From NCBI RefSeq assembly GCF_000422705.1, contig NZ_KE383908.1:28553-92552 (forward strand): 64,000 nt of DNA, read 5' to 3'. Positions 26,149-35,561 of this stretch are shown here, piece by piece (the first letter of the stretch is position 1; every line of letters begins with the position of its first letter). The stretch comes from Flavobacterium soli DSM 19725 (lineage in GTDB: Bacteria > Bacteroidota > Bacteroidia > Flavobacteriales > Flavobacteriaceae). The notes under the pieces are model-generated. The model was given only the letters and a program-made list of their open reading frames with translations, made no database searches and was not told the origin of the DNA. The position numbers were made by a program, and so were the translations under genes.

Positions 26149-27546
26149 ATGCAATTAAGCAACGAAGAAGAAGACTACAACTTATCCTTATCAAAATTTG
26201 AGTCGATGTTGAAAACCAACAAAGTGCTCTTTTTTGACTCCGAGGAATTTGAGGAAATAATTCTTCATTACCTCGATATGGGTAAGGCGACTTTAGCGAA
26301 AAAAGCTTTGAAACTGGCACTTGAGCAACATCCCAAATCAACGGGTCTAAAACTCGTTCAGGTAGAAATGTTGGTCTATGATGACAAGCTTGAAATAGCC
26401 GAGAAATTATTGAATGAACTCTACGCCATCGAACCAAATAACGAAGAAATCTATATTCAAAAAGCCAATATCTATTCCAAAAGGGATAATCACGAAAAGG
26501 CTGTTGAATTGCTAAAAGTTGCCCTTAAATATACAGATGACTATGCCGATGTTTATAATTTGATTGGTATGGAATATCTATTTATGGACAATCTTGAACT
26601 TGCAAAGGAGAATTTCATCAAGTGTATGGATGAAGATCCGGAAGATCAAGGAGCATTATATAATGTTATCTATTGCTTTGAATTTTTAGACGAAAATGAA
26701 CAAGCAATAGCCTATTTGGAAAAATATATTGATAAGAATCCTTACAGTGAAATCGCTTGGCATCAGTCAGGCAGATTGAATTATGGATTGAAAAAATACG
26801 AAGAAGCGTTAAAGGCTTTTGACTATGCAACCTTGATTGATGATGAATTTCTAGGTGCTTTTATGGAAAAGGCAAAATCCTTGGAACGATTGAAGCGTTA
26901 TGAGGATGCGATTGAAGCTTATGAAAGAACGATTGAATTAGACGATCCAACTTCTTATGCCTTATTGCGAATCGGGAAATGTTATGAAAAGCTAGGCAAC
27001 AAAGCTTTAGCCATCAAATATTTCAACAAAACAGTTCACGAAGATCCATTGTTGGATAAAGGCTGGATCGCAATTACCGATTTTTATGTACGTCAGAAAA
27101 ACTACCAGAAAGCATTGTTCTTTGTAAACAAGGCGTTGAACATCGACAATCAGAACCGTATGTATTGGAAGCGTTATGCCACCATTAATAAGGAAATGAA
27201 TTTCTTTGAAGAAGCCGAATTTGGATACAGAAAAGCGGTTGAATTTGGCGATACAGCTTTGGATACTTGGTTGTTCTGGGTAGATATTCTTCAGTTTTTA
27301 GGAGAATTTGACAGTGCGATTCAAACGTTATTGCAATCAACGGAATTTTTTCCAGAATCATATGAAATCGAATACCGTTTGGCTGGATTATATTTTATGT
27401 TGCACGAAGATAAAAAAGGAAAATTCCACATCAGCAATGGTTTGAGATTGAACTTTAAAAACCATACCATTTTAGAGGAATTATTTCCAGTAGTTTGGAC
27501 TCGGAAAATGGTTCAGAATGCCATTAATAAGTATAAAACACCCTAA
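26149..27546 (+). CDS. Tetratricopeptide repeat protein
   Basis: The 465-residue protein lacks a signal peptide and is built of about ten TPR units from residue 35 on. Examples are EEIYIQKANIYSKRDNHEKA, AWHQSGRLNYGLKKYEEA, YALLRIGKCYEKLGNKALA and GWIAITDFYVRQKNYQKA. Such proteins are scaffolds for protein-protein contacts. The next gene, aroE, begins two bases after its stop, which points to an operon. The specific partner is unknown. Confidence 0.88.
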   Translation: MQLSNEEEDYNLSLSKFESMLKTNKVLFFDSEEFEEIILHYLDMGKATLAKKALKLALEQHPKSTGLKLVQVEMLVYDDKLEIAEKLLNELYAIEPNNEEIYIQKANIYSKRDNHEKAVELLKVALKYTDDYADVYNLIGMEYLFMDNLELAKENFIKCMDEDPEDQGALYNVIYCFEFLDENEQAIAYLEKYIDKNPYSEIAWHQSGRLNYGLKKYEEALKAFDYATLIDDEFLGAFMEKAKSLERLKRYEDAIEAYERTIELDDPTSYALLRIGKCYEKLGNKALAIKYFNKTVHEDPLLDKGWIAITDFYVRQKNYQKALFFVNKALNIDNQNRMYWKRYATINKEMNFFEEAEFGYRKAVEFGDTALDTWLFWVDILQFLGEFDSAIQTLLQSTEFFPESYEIEYRLAGLYFMLHEDKKGKFHISNGLRLNFKNHTILEELFPVVWTRKMVQNAINKYKTP

Positions 27547-27548
27547 TC

Positions 27549-28292
27549 TTGGCTTCAAAAAAAAAATATGGTTTAGTGGGTAAAAATATAAGCTACTCGT
27601 TTTCGAAAGCCTATTTCGCTGAAAAATTTGAACGCGAAAACTACAAAAACCATACGTATGAAAACTTTGATATCCAGGAGATTTTTGGATTTCCTGGTAT
27701 ATTAAAAAATAATCCAGATTTAAAAGGACTCAACGTGACCATTCCCTATAAGGAAGTGGTCATTCCTTTTTTGGATAAGATGTCGAAAAATGCATTGAAA
27801 ATTGGAGCTGTTAATACCATAAAGTTTACGTCGAGCGGAAAGACAAAAGGCTACAACACGGATTTTTATGGTTTCAAAAAGTCTTTAAAGCCTTTATTAA
27901 AATCGCATCATCAAAAAGCTTTGATTCTTGGAACAGGTGGAGCCTCGAAAGCAGTTGCTTTTGCATTGCGATTGCTTGAAATTGATTATGTTTTAGTTTC
28001 CAGAGCGCCATCTGAACATACCATTACATATGATGAGATTGATGCTTCTACTTTTGAAGAATACCAAATCATTATCAATTGTACTCCTTTAGGAACAAGT
28101 CCAAATGTGGAGGTTTGTCCTGAAATTCCGTATGCGTATTTCACTGAAAAGCATATTGCCTACGACTTGATTTATAATCCCGAAGAAACACTTTTTCTTA
28201 AGAAAGCTAATGAAAAGGGAGCTACTATCAAAAATGGTTATGAAATGCTGGTTTTTCAGGCGGAGAAAGCTTGGAAGATTTGGAATAAATAA
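27549..28292 (+). CDS. aroE: Shikimate dehydrogenase
   Basis: AroE reduces 3-dehydroshikimate to shikimate with NADPH in the route to chorismate. The 247-residue protein has the substrate domain motif KYGLVGKNISYSFSKAYF, GLNVTIPYKE with catalytic Lys68, NTDFYGF with Asp105, and the nucleotide-binding loop LGTGGASKAVAFAL. TTG at 27549 gives the right N-terminus just before the conserved GLVG and is two bases after the TPR gene. Length is a little short compared with the 270-280 of many AroE proteins but typical of Bacteroidota. The start overlaps no other candidate. Confidence 0.94.
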   Translation: MASKKKYGLVGKNISYSFSKAYFAEKFERENYKNHTYENFDIQEIFGFPGILKNNPDLKGLNVTIPYKEVVIPFLDKMSKNALKIGAVNTIKFTSSGKTKGYNTDFYGFKKSLKPLLKSHHQKALILGTGGASKAVAFALRLLEIDYVLVSRAPSEHTITYDEIDASTFEEYQIIINCTPLGTSPNVEVCPEIPYAYFTEKHIAYDLIYNPEETLFLKKANEKGATIKNGYEMLVFQAEKAWKIWNK

Positions 28293-28298
28293 ACCTTT

Positions 28299-28751
28299 AT
28301 GAGAAAAACTACTTTGATTATTTTCTTTTTAGCCGCTATTTCTTGTCAGCGAAAGGAATCTATTACAACTTCAAATGTTAAGCAAACAATTGAAACTGCA
28401 GATTGTGAATCCGATTTTGATGCTTTTTTTAAAGAATTTGCTAAGGACTCGGTTTTTCAGAAAAGCCATATAAAGTTTCCTTTGAGTTCTGCTTATTATG
28501 GTGGTGAATCTTACGAGGAGTTAATACTTGACACAATTAAAACAAAAGAGGATTTCAGGTATATCGATTTTACTGAAGATGCAACTGCTATGCAAAGTGA
28601 AACGGGAAAATATACCCATGAAAAAATCAAATCTAAAAACGGTTTAGTTTATAAACTTTTGGGTTATGACAATGGTATTATGGTTTCATACAAATTCGAA
28701 ATCATAAATAGTTGTTGGACACTGGTTGAGATTCTAGACGAATCTACTTAA
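28299..28751 (+). CDS. Hypothetical lipoprotein, possibly DUF4348
   Basis: The 150-residue protein has a short lipoprotein-type signal (lipobox AISC, Cys16). The mature domain is alpha/beta (FDAFFKEFAKDSVFQKSHIKFPL, then DFRYIDFTED and GLVYKLLGYDNGIMVSYKFEIINSCWTLVEI). The arrangement of an early FxxFxxxFAxDSxFQxxxIxFPL helix and a late W-L-E strand resembles DUF4348 proteins of Bacteroidota, whose function is unknown. It starts 6 bp after aroE, so it is probably the last gene of the TPR-aroE operon. Confidence 0.65.
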   Translation: MRKTTLIIFFLAAISCQRKESITTSNVKQTIETADCESDFDAFFKEFAKDSVFQKSHIKFPLSSAYYGGESYEELILDTIKTKEDFRYIDFTEDATAMQSETGKYTHEKIKSKNGLVYKLLGYDNGIMVSYKFEIINSCWTLVEILDEST

Positions 28752-28802
28752 TTCGAGTTTTTAAAACTACAAATAATTCTACACCTACTTTACAAAATTA
28801 TA

Positions 28803-28829
28803 CCTACAAGGTTTTGAAAACCTTGCAGG
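28803..28829. repeat. Palindrome CCTaCAAGGTTTTG and complement
   Basis: CCTACAAGGTTTT and AAAACCTTGCAGG form a 13-bp stem with one mismatch around a single G. It does not carry a T-run, so it is probably a dispersed palindromic element rather than a terminator. Confidence 0.6.
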
Positions 28830-28873
28830 AGGACAAACTGGGAAAAGATTCCAAAGTTCTTATAGTTTCCTCC

Positions 28874-28955
28874 TAGCCCCGACAACTTTTTGTTTTTCCT
28901 TTAAAAACAAAAAGCTTTGGAAAGATGGCGGGAACAAGCCCCGAAGCGTCGGGAC
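28874..28955. repeat. Dispersed hairpin repeat, copy 4 (diverged)
   Basis: AGCCCCGACAACTTTTTG, TTTTTCCTTTAAAAAC and AAAAAGCTTTGGAAAGATGG, ending in GCGGGAAC. It has the same order of parts as copy 1 (poly-T arm, CTTTAAAAA loop, poly-A arm, GGAAAG and GCGGGAA). A second small hairpin (CCCGAAGCGTCGGG) follows it. Confidence 0.5.
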
Positions 28956-29102
28956 TAATATGCCCAAAAGATTCGCTCCTGATCTTTGTAATAAAAAATC
29001 TTAACATAATTTTTGGTATAAATCGGGCTTTTGCTTTGAATTTTGATCCGCCTTTAGTACCTTACACCCCTCAAAATTTATGAACCTTATACATTTTATA
29101 AG

Positions 29103-31151
29103 ATGTTAGAAGAAAAGAATGATAACCTGCAAGATGCAGATGGAAAGTTAGAAACAGTTTCGCAAGAGGTGGAACAAACAGAAAATGAAGCAATTGAAAC
29201 TTCTAATGAAGCTGTGGAGACAGAACAAGAAATTGTTTCTGAAGAAACAGCACCTGAAGTTGAAGCCTTGAATGAAGTAGTCCTTTCGGATGAACAAGTA
29301 GCTGACGATTCTATTGTAGTTGAAAAAACGGTAGCTTCTGGAAATGAGGCCGTTGATGCTATTGCCAATTCGAATGCTGAGGAAAGTGAAGATGAAACTT
29401 TGGCTGGAAGACACGAGATTCCGATGTTAGAATACGAGACGCTTTCGATGGAAGCGCTTGTTGAAGAGTTGGAGAAATTGGTTGTGGTTGAAAAAGTAAT
29501 GTCGGTTAAAGACCATATTGAGGAAATCAAGAAAGAATTTTTATCAAAATACAATCATTTTATTGAGGAAAAGAAAGAGGAATTTGAAGCTGAGAGGACA
29601 GATGTTCTAGAGGAATTTCACTATCATTTACCTCTGAAATCTAAATTTGAAGTATTATACAATCAGTTTAGAGATAAAAGAAATATACATTTCAAGAAAT
29701 TGCAAAACGATTTGCAAGGCAATTTGGAAACGCGTTTGGCGATTGTAGAGGAGTTGAAAAACTTGATCAATCCTCAAGAGAATATAAAAGATACGTTGAA
29801 GCACTTTAATGAATTGAGAGACCGTTGGAAAAATGCGGGTCCGATTCCTAAAGACAAATACAACCACGTTTGGAACAATTATCATTTCCATGTGGAGAAT
29901 TTCTATGATTACTTGCACTTAGATAGAGAAGCTCGTGATATTGATTTCAAGCACAACTTGGAATTGAAAACCAAAATCATCGCCCGTGTTGAGGAATTGG
30001 TGAATGAAGCAGACGTAAATAAAGCATTTAGAGAATTGCAGGATTTGCATAAAATATGGAAAGAAGATATCGGACCGGTTTCGAGAGAACACCGCGAAGA
30101 AATTTGGAATCAATTTTCGGCATTGACCAAGCAAATGCATGACAAACGCGAAGTGTTATTTGAAGCTCAAAGAGGAAAAGAAACTGAGAACTTGGCGAAG
30201 AAAAAAGAAATCATTGCTCAAATCCAAACTTTGGCTCAAGAGAAAGTGAATTCTCATGCCTTATGGCAAGGTCAGGTGGAAAAAGTTGAGGCTTTGAGAA
30301 GCGAATTCTTTAATGCTGGGAAAGTTCCTGCTGACGTAAACGAGGAAACTTGGAGTGCTTTCAAGGATGCGGTTCGTGATTTTAATGTGTTGAAAAACTC
30401 ATTTTATAAGGATATCAAGAAAGATCAACAGGACAACTTGAACAAGAAAAATGCTTTATTGGCAAAAGCAATTGCTTTACAAGAAAGTGAAGATTTTGGA
30501 GCCACAACACCTATAATGAAGCAAATTCAGGAAGAGTGGAAAACAATAGGCCACGTTCCAAGAAAATATTCAGATAAAATCTGGAAAGAATTCAAAGACG
30601 CTTGCAACCATTATTTTGAGAAATTAAAAGCTCAAAAGAATGAAGTGAACGAAGAAGAAGTGGAAGCTTTTGACAAGAAAAAAGAATATCTTGAAAATTT
30701 AAGAACTTTTGAATTGACTGGCGACCATAAAACTGATCTTGATGCTATTAAAGCACATATCGAAACTTGGAAAGGTCTTGGAAAAGTGCCACAAACAAGA
30801 AGACATATTGAAGGGAAATTCAACAAGGTATTGGATGTTTTGTTTGAGAAATTAAGCTTGAGCAAGAAAGATACTGATATGATGCGTTTCTCAAACAGAA
30901 TGGAACAATTATCAGGTTCTGATGATTCAAGAAAACTAGAGAACGAGAAAATCTTCATTATGAGAAAAATTGATGAAGTGCAACAAGAGATTTTTCAATT
31001 GGAAAACAACATTCAATTCTTTACTAATACCAAGAATGCCAAAAAAGAAAATTCTATTGTTTTAGAGGTTCGCAAGAACATTGCAAAACACAAGGAGAGT
31101 CTTGATGTTTGGAAAGAGAAGTTAAAGCAACTCAGAGAGATAAAAGAATAA
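29103..31151 (+). CDS. DUF349 domain protein
   Basis: The 682-residue protein begins with a Glu-rich acidic tail (residues 1-100, many EE/ET pairs) and continues as an array of DUF349 helical units, each with a W-rich core such as FNELRDRWKNAGPIPKDKYNHVW, LQDLHKIWKEDIGPVSREHREEIW, VEALRSEFFNAGKVPADVNEETW and IQEEWKTIGHVPRKYSDKIW. The C-terminal 80 residues form a coiled coil. DUF349 proteins are conserved, probably cytoplasmic and of unknown role. It is a single gene that ends before a strong terminator. Confidence 0.92.
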   Translation: MLEEKNDNLQDADGKLETVSQEVEQTENEAIETSNEAVETEQEIVSEETAPEVEALNEVVLSDEQVADDSIVVEKTVASGNEAVDAIANSNAEESEDETLAGRHEIPMLEYETLSMEALVEELEKLVVVEKVMSVKDHIEEIKKEFLSKYNHFIEEKKEEFEAERTDVLEEFHYHLPLKSKFEVLYNQFRDKRNIHFKKLQNDLQGNLETRLAIVEELKNLINPQENIKDTLKHFNELRDRWKNAGPIPKDKYNHVWNNYHFHVENFYDYLHLDREARDIDFKHNLELKTKIIARVEELVNEADVNKAFRELQDLHKIWKEDIGPVSREHREEIWNQFSALTKQMHDKREVLFEAQRGKETENLAKKKEIIAQIQTLAQEKVNSHALWQGQVEKVEALRSEFFNAGKVPADVNEETWSAFKDAVRDFNVLKNSFYKDIKKDQQDNLNKKNALLAKAIALQESEDFGATTPIMKQIQEEWKTIGHVPRKYSDKIWKEFKDACNHYFEKLKAQKNEVNEEEVEAFDKKKEYLENLRTFELTGDHKTDLDAIKAHIETWKGLGKVPQTRRHIEGKFNKVLDVLFEKLSLSKKDTDMMRFSNRMEQLSGSDDSRKLENEKIFIMRKIDEVQQEIFQLENNIQFFTNTKNAKKENSIVLEVRKNIAKHKESLDVWKEKLKQLREIKE

Positions 31152-31171
31152 TTTAATCTTTTTTAAATAAT

Positions 31172-31205
31172 AAAGCCTGCAAGATTCATTTTGCAGGCTT
31201 TTTTT
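31172..31205 (+). terminator. Terminator of the DUF349 gene
   Basis: AAAGCCTGCAA (31172-31182) pairs with TTGCAGGCTTT (31191-31201) and leads into T5. Confidence 0.88.
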
Positions 31206-31482
31206 ATTCAAATTAATTAGGACTATTATTATCAACTTTTCAAAATAAATCCCAAAAAACAGTTGTTGTAAAATTTTAGTCACAAAATAACAAAGCTTAC
31301 TTAAAAAAGGGCTTTATATTTTTCTATAATCAACGTTTTTTTAGCTCCATAAGACATCTTTGTTTCAAATAAAATGAGAAGAAGCTATTTTGTGATTATG
31401 GCAAAAAAGTAAAAATCCCTCTTAAAACGATGTTAAATATTTTATATATTGCAAACATATTTAACAAAAACTAAATTATCTT

Positions 31483-34400
31483 ATGAAGAAAATTACCATT
31501 TTGAGTGCTTTCCTGCTATTATTGGCATGGGGAAGTCATGCACAGTGTATTCGGACGGCTTTGTATCCTAGCAATACAGTTGTCTCGAATAATTTAGGTT
31601 TACCACAAACTATTACTACAGGAGCTTATACAAGCGAGTATTCGCAAGTATCAGGCTTAATTGAAGGAAATGATTATGTGTTTACCTGTGCTTTAGGTAC
31701 TACAAACAAGTACCTTACAATAACCGATTTCTCCAACAACGTAATTGCTTTTGGAGATTCTCCATTAACGGTTGAAGCAATCACTTCAACCCAAGTAAGA
31801 ATGCATTATTCTGATAATGCTGAATGTGCTTCGACATCTTCTAGCCACCTTACAACAGTGATGGCAATTTTAGATTGTTCACCACCATTAGATTTAACGG
31901 CCTCTGATATCACTACAACAAGTGCTGTCCTTTCATGGGAACCTATGGGAGAAGAAACAGCTTGGCAAGTTTATGTTGTTCCAACTGGATCTCCAGCACC
32001 AACAGCAGATACTGCTGGTGAAGATGTAGCTGATAACCCTTCTTATACTGACTCTACATTAGAACCTGCATCAACTTACCAATTTTATGTAAGAGCTATG
32101 TGTGGTGATGAATCAAGTCCATGGAATGGTCCATTTACTTTTGTTAGTGCTTGTGAGCAAATTGACGAGTTTTCTGAAAACTTTGATACTTATGCTTATG
32201 CAGCAATACCAACTTGTTGGGCTCAAGTTAGAAACGGTGATGGAGCATCTACTTCATCTTATGCTCGTGTAGCAGATTGGAACTTTAACAGTCCATCTCG
32301 TTCTGGCCAAATTTACAATGCAAATACAGGTACTGAGGCAAATATAATCATGGTTGCCCCAGAAGTTTCTAACCTTGCTGCTGGGACACACCGTTTGAAA
32401 TTCTTTGCAAAAACAGGAGGTGGAGTAATCAATGTTCAATTTGGAACAGTTGATAACACTACAGAAGAAGCTGTGTTTACAGAATTAGACAATATTGATA
32501 TTACTGGTACTTATACAGAATATGCTGTTGACTATACTGTATATGAAGGAACTGATAATTTTATTGCAATCCGTCACAATGGAGCACAATATACTTCTGT
32601 TTTCTTTGATGATGTTCGTTGGGAAGTAGCACCTTTATGTGCTGACGTTTCTGATATCGCTTTTGGAAGCATTACAGATTCTGAAGCTTTGGTAACTTGG
32701 GAACCAAACGGTGCTGAAACACAATGGGATGTAGTATATGGTGAAACTGCCGATACTGATCCAGATGCTTTAACACCAATTTCTCCTGCTCCAACAGGAA
32801 CTCCAGAAGCTACGTTAAGTGGATTAGCAGACAACACAACTTATAAAGTATGGGTTCGTTCTGTATGTGGTGAAGACTTAGGAGTTTGGGTAGGACCAAA
32901 AACTTTCAAAACTAGCTGTGTACCAACTGATTCTCTTGAAGAGAACTTCGACACGTATGCTTATGGAACTATGGTAGATTGCTGGACTGCTGTAAAAAGT
33001 GGTACTGGTGTTTCTCAATATGCTTATGCTCAAGTTACTGATTGGAATTTCTATTCTCCATCTCGTACAATGCAACTTTACAATTCTGACTCTCAAGCTA
33101 CAGCAAACGTAATGGTAGTTTCTCCAGCTTTAACTAACATTGGCGCTGGAACACAACGTGTAAAATTCTTTGCTAAAAGTGGTGGTTCTACAGGAAGCCT
33201 TCAAGTAGGTACAATCGATAATGCTACAACTGATGGAACGTTTACAGAAGTATTGACAATTCCTTTAACTTCTACTCATACTGAATTTGCAGTTGAATTT
33301 ACAGATACTGGAAATACAGATATGCACATCGCTTTCCGTTATAACACTCCTGGAATGTACAATTCTATATTTATTGATAACGTACTTTGGGAAGTAATCC
33401 CTTCTTGTGGTGATGTAACTGAAATCACTGTTGTAGAATCAGATGTTGAAACAGCTTCTTTAACTTGGACTCCAGGTGGAGATGAAACACAATGGGATGT
33501 TGTATTTGGTGAAACTGCTGATACAGATCCAGACGCTTTAACGCCAATCTCTCCTGCTCCAACAGGAACTCCAGAAGCAACAATCACAGGTTTAGCAGAT
33601 AATACAAACTATAAAGTTTGGGTTCGTTCTGTATGTGGTGATGAAAATGGAGCTTGGATCGGACCAATCACTTTCAAGACACCTTGTTTGCCAACTGATA
33701 CTATCGATGAAAACTTTGACGCAATTGCTTATGCTGGTATGCCAGATTGTTGGGCAGCTATCAAAGGTGGAACAGGAGTTTCTCAATATGCTTATGTCCA
33801 AGTATTGGATTACAACTTTAATACTCCATCTCGCTCAATGGGATTGTATAATTCTGATTCAGCAGCTGGGGCAAACATCATGTTAGCTTCTCCAAACCTT
33901 GAGAATTTATCTTTAGGAACTTACCGTGTGAAATTCTTCGCAAGAAGCAGTGGTTCTACTGGTAGTGTTCAAGTAGGTACTGTTGATAACACAACATCTG
34001 ATGCTGTTTTCACAGAAATGGAAACGGTAGCTATTACTTCTACTTATACAGAATATGCAGTAAACTTCACACCAAGTGAAGATAACTTTATCGCATTCAG
34101 ATTCAATACACCTGGAACATACAACACTGTTTTCCTTGACGATATCCGTTGGGAAATTGCTCCTCTATGTGCTGATGTTGCAAATGTTGACATTTCAGAA
34201 ATTACTACTGAAACGGCTTACGTTACTTGGGAAGCTCAAGGAAGTGAAACAAACTGGCAAGTGGTTTATGGAAGTATCGATGATACAGATCCTACTGGAC
34301 TTACTCCAAGCCCGTTGTTGACATCACTTGATTACACAATTGATGATTTGACTGAAAATACAGGATATAATGTATGGGTTCGTTCAGCTTGTGGTGAGCC

Positions 34401-35184
34401 AAACGGAAACGGTATGTGGATGGGACCATTTGCATTCTACACACAATGTCTTGCTACAACTGTTCCTTACACACAAGATTTTGAATCTTCTACTACTCCT
34501 GCTATGCCAAACTGTTCGGTTACTGAAAATGCTGGTACAGGTAACAACTGGACTACAGCTTCTCAAACACTTTATGGTTTTAACAGCAAAGTATTGCAAT
34601 ATCTTTATACTTGTTCTTCTGCTGCAAATGCTTGGTACTATACACAAGGAATTGCATTAACTGCAGGACAGGAATATAGCTTGTCTTTCCTTTACGGAAG
34701 TAACAGTACTAATTATGTAGAAAAACTAAAAGTAATGTATGGTACAAGTCCTACTTCTGCAGATATGACAGAAGAAATTGTTGACCATGATGCAATCTCT
34801 TTCAATGTTGCTGAAACAAGTGAAAACTTGTTTACTGCTCCAGAAACGGCTGTTTACTACTTTGGTTTCAACATCTATTCTGCATCTTGTCAATATAATC
34901 TTTATATCGATGATATTGCTATCGAAGCTTCATTGTCTAATCAAGATTTTGACAACGCTGATTTCACCTTCTATCCAAACCCTGTAAAAGATGTATTGAA
35001 CTTGTCTTATGATCAAGCGATGACAAACGTTGCAGTATTCAATATTTTGGGTCAGAAAGTAATTGAAAGCGCTATCAATGCAAATGCTACTCAGGTAGAT
35101 ATGTCTAATTTGGCTGCTGGAAGCTACCTTGTAAAAGTGACTTCTGACAACCAAACTAAAACAATCAAAGTGATCAAACAATAA
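31483..35184 (+). CDS. T9SS type A secreted multidomain protein (fn3 and MAM/choice-of-anchor J-like repeats)
   Basis: The 1233-residue protein has a signal peptide (ending GSHAQ), an N-terminal beta domain to about 130, then alternating fibronectin type III modules (first about 133-225; CxxVxxITxxSAxxTWEPxGxET type) and jelly-roll modules of the MAM or choice-of-anchor J kind (ENFDTYAYxxMPxCWA ... DDVRWEV). Three very similar pairs run from about 225 to 985, then one more distant jelly-roll. The last 75 residues are a type A sorting domain (FTFYPNPVKDVLNLSYD, NILGQKVIE, LAAGSYLVKVTSDNQTKTIKVIKQ). It should be exported by the T9SS and anchored or released outside; no catalytic motif was seen, so an adhesive or structural role is likely. 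The 331 bp before it are AT-rich and carry its promoter. Confidence 0.92.
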   Translation: MKKITILSAFLLLLAWGSHAQCIRTALYPSNTVVSNNLGLPQTITTGAYTSEYSQVSGLIEGNDYVFTCALGTTNKYLTITDFSNNVIAFGDSPLTVEAITSTQVRMHYSDNAECASTSSSHLTTVMAILDCSPPLDLTASDITTTSAVLSWEPMGEETAWQVYVVPTGSPAPTADTAGEDVADNPSYTDSTLEPASTYQFYVRAMCGDESSPWNGPFTFVSACEQIDEFSENFDTYAYAAIPTCWAQVRNGDGASTSSYARVADWNFNSPSRSGQIYNANTGTEANIIMVAPEVSNLAAGTHRLKFFAKTGGGVINVQFGTVDNTTEEAVFTELDNIDITGTYTEYAVDYTVYEGTDNFIAIRHNGAQYTSVFFDDVRWEVAPLCADVSDIAFGSITDSEALVTWEPNGAETQWDVVYGETADTDPDALTPISPAPTGTPEATLSGLADNTTYKVWVRSVCGEDLGVWVGPKTFKTSCVPTDSLEENFDTYAYGTMVDCWTAVKSGTGVSQYAYAQVTDWNFYSPSRTMQLYNSDSQATANVMVVSPALTNIGAGTQRVKFFAKSGGSTGSLQVGTIDNATTDGTFTEVLTIPLTSTHTEFAVEFTDTGNTDMHIAFRYNTPGMYNSIFIDNVLWEVIPSCGDVTEITVVESDVETASLTWTPGGDETQWDVVFGETADTDPDALTPISPAPTGTPEATITGLADNTNYKVWVRSVCGDENGAWIGPITFKTPCLPTDTIDENFDAIAYAGMPDCWAAIKGGTGVSQYAYVQVLDYNFNTPSRSMGLYNSDSAAGANIMLASPNLENLSLGTYRVKFFARSSGSTGSVQVGTVDNTTSDAVFTEMETVAITSTYTEYAVNFTPSEDNFIAFRFNTPGTYNTVFLDDIRWEIAPLCADVANVDISEITTETAYVTWEAQGSETNWQVVYGSIDDTDPTGLTPSPLLTSLDYTIDDLTENTGYNVWVRSACGEPNGNGMWMGPFAFYTQCLATTVPYTQDFESSTTPAMPNCSVTENAGTGNNWTTASQTLYGFNSKVLQYLYTCSSAANAWYYTQGIALTAGQEYSLSFLYGSNSTNYVEKLKVMYGTSPTSADMTEEIVDHDAISFNVAETSENLFTAPETAVYYFGFNIYSASCQYNLYIDDIAIEASLSNQDFDNADFTFYPNPVKDVLNLSYDQAMTNVAVFNILGQKVIESAINANATQVDMSNLAAGSYLVKVTSDNQTKTIKVIKQ

Positions 35185-35205
35185 ATAGTTTTTTTGTTTT
35201 TCTTG

Positions 35206-35238
35206 AAAACCTCCGAAAGTAATTTCGGAGGTTTTTTT
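35206..35238 (+). terminator. Terminator of the T9SS type A gene
   Basis: AAAACCTCCGAAA (35206-35218) pairs with TTTCGGAGGTTTT (35223-35235), followed by further T. Confidence 0.9.
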
Positions 35239-35561
35239 ATGGGATCAATTGAAATGGAAGGATTACTTGTGAATATTGATATTTATTTATCACTACTTTT
35301 TCTTCTGCACTTGAGTAGGGTAAATCTTTTGCAAGCTGTTCTAATAGTGTTAATGCAGTGCAGCTTTTATTCATTTTAAAACACAAAACGATACGATTTT
35401 TTTTAGGTTGAATCGTACTGTTTGTTTACCAATCAAAATGCTATAAAAAATGCTATGATAGTTTGGATCCCCGAAACTTCGGGGGTCTTTTCTTTATGGC
35501 AATTGGTTATGCAAATTTTTCTACTAAACAGGTTTGCCATTTGCGAGAACCAACCATTGGG
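35239..35561. other. Non-coding stretch with a second hairpin
   Basis: No convincing gene is present. CCCCGAAACTTCGGGG at 35469-35484 is a perfect 7-bp stem followed by TCTTTTC and could act as a terminator for either neighbouring transcript. Confidence 0.5.
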
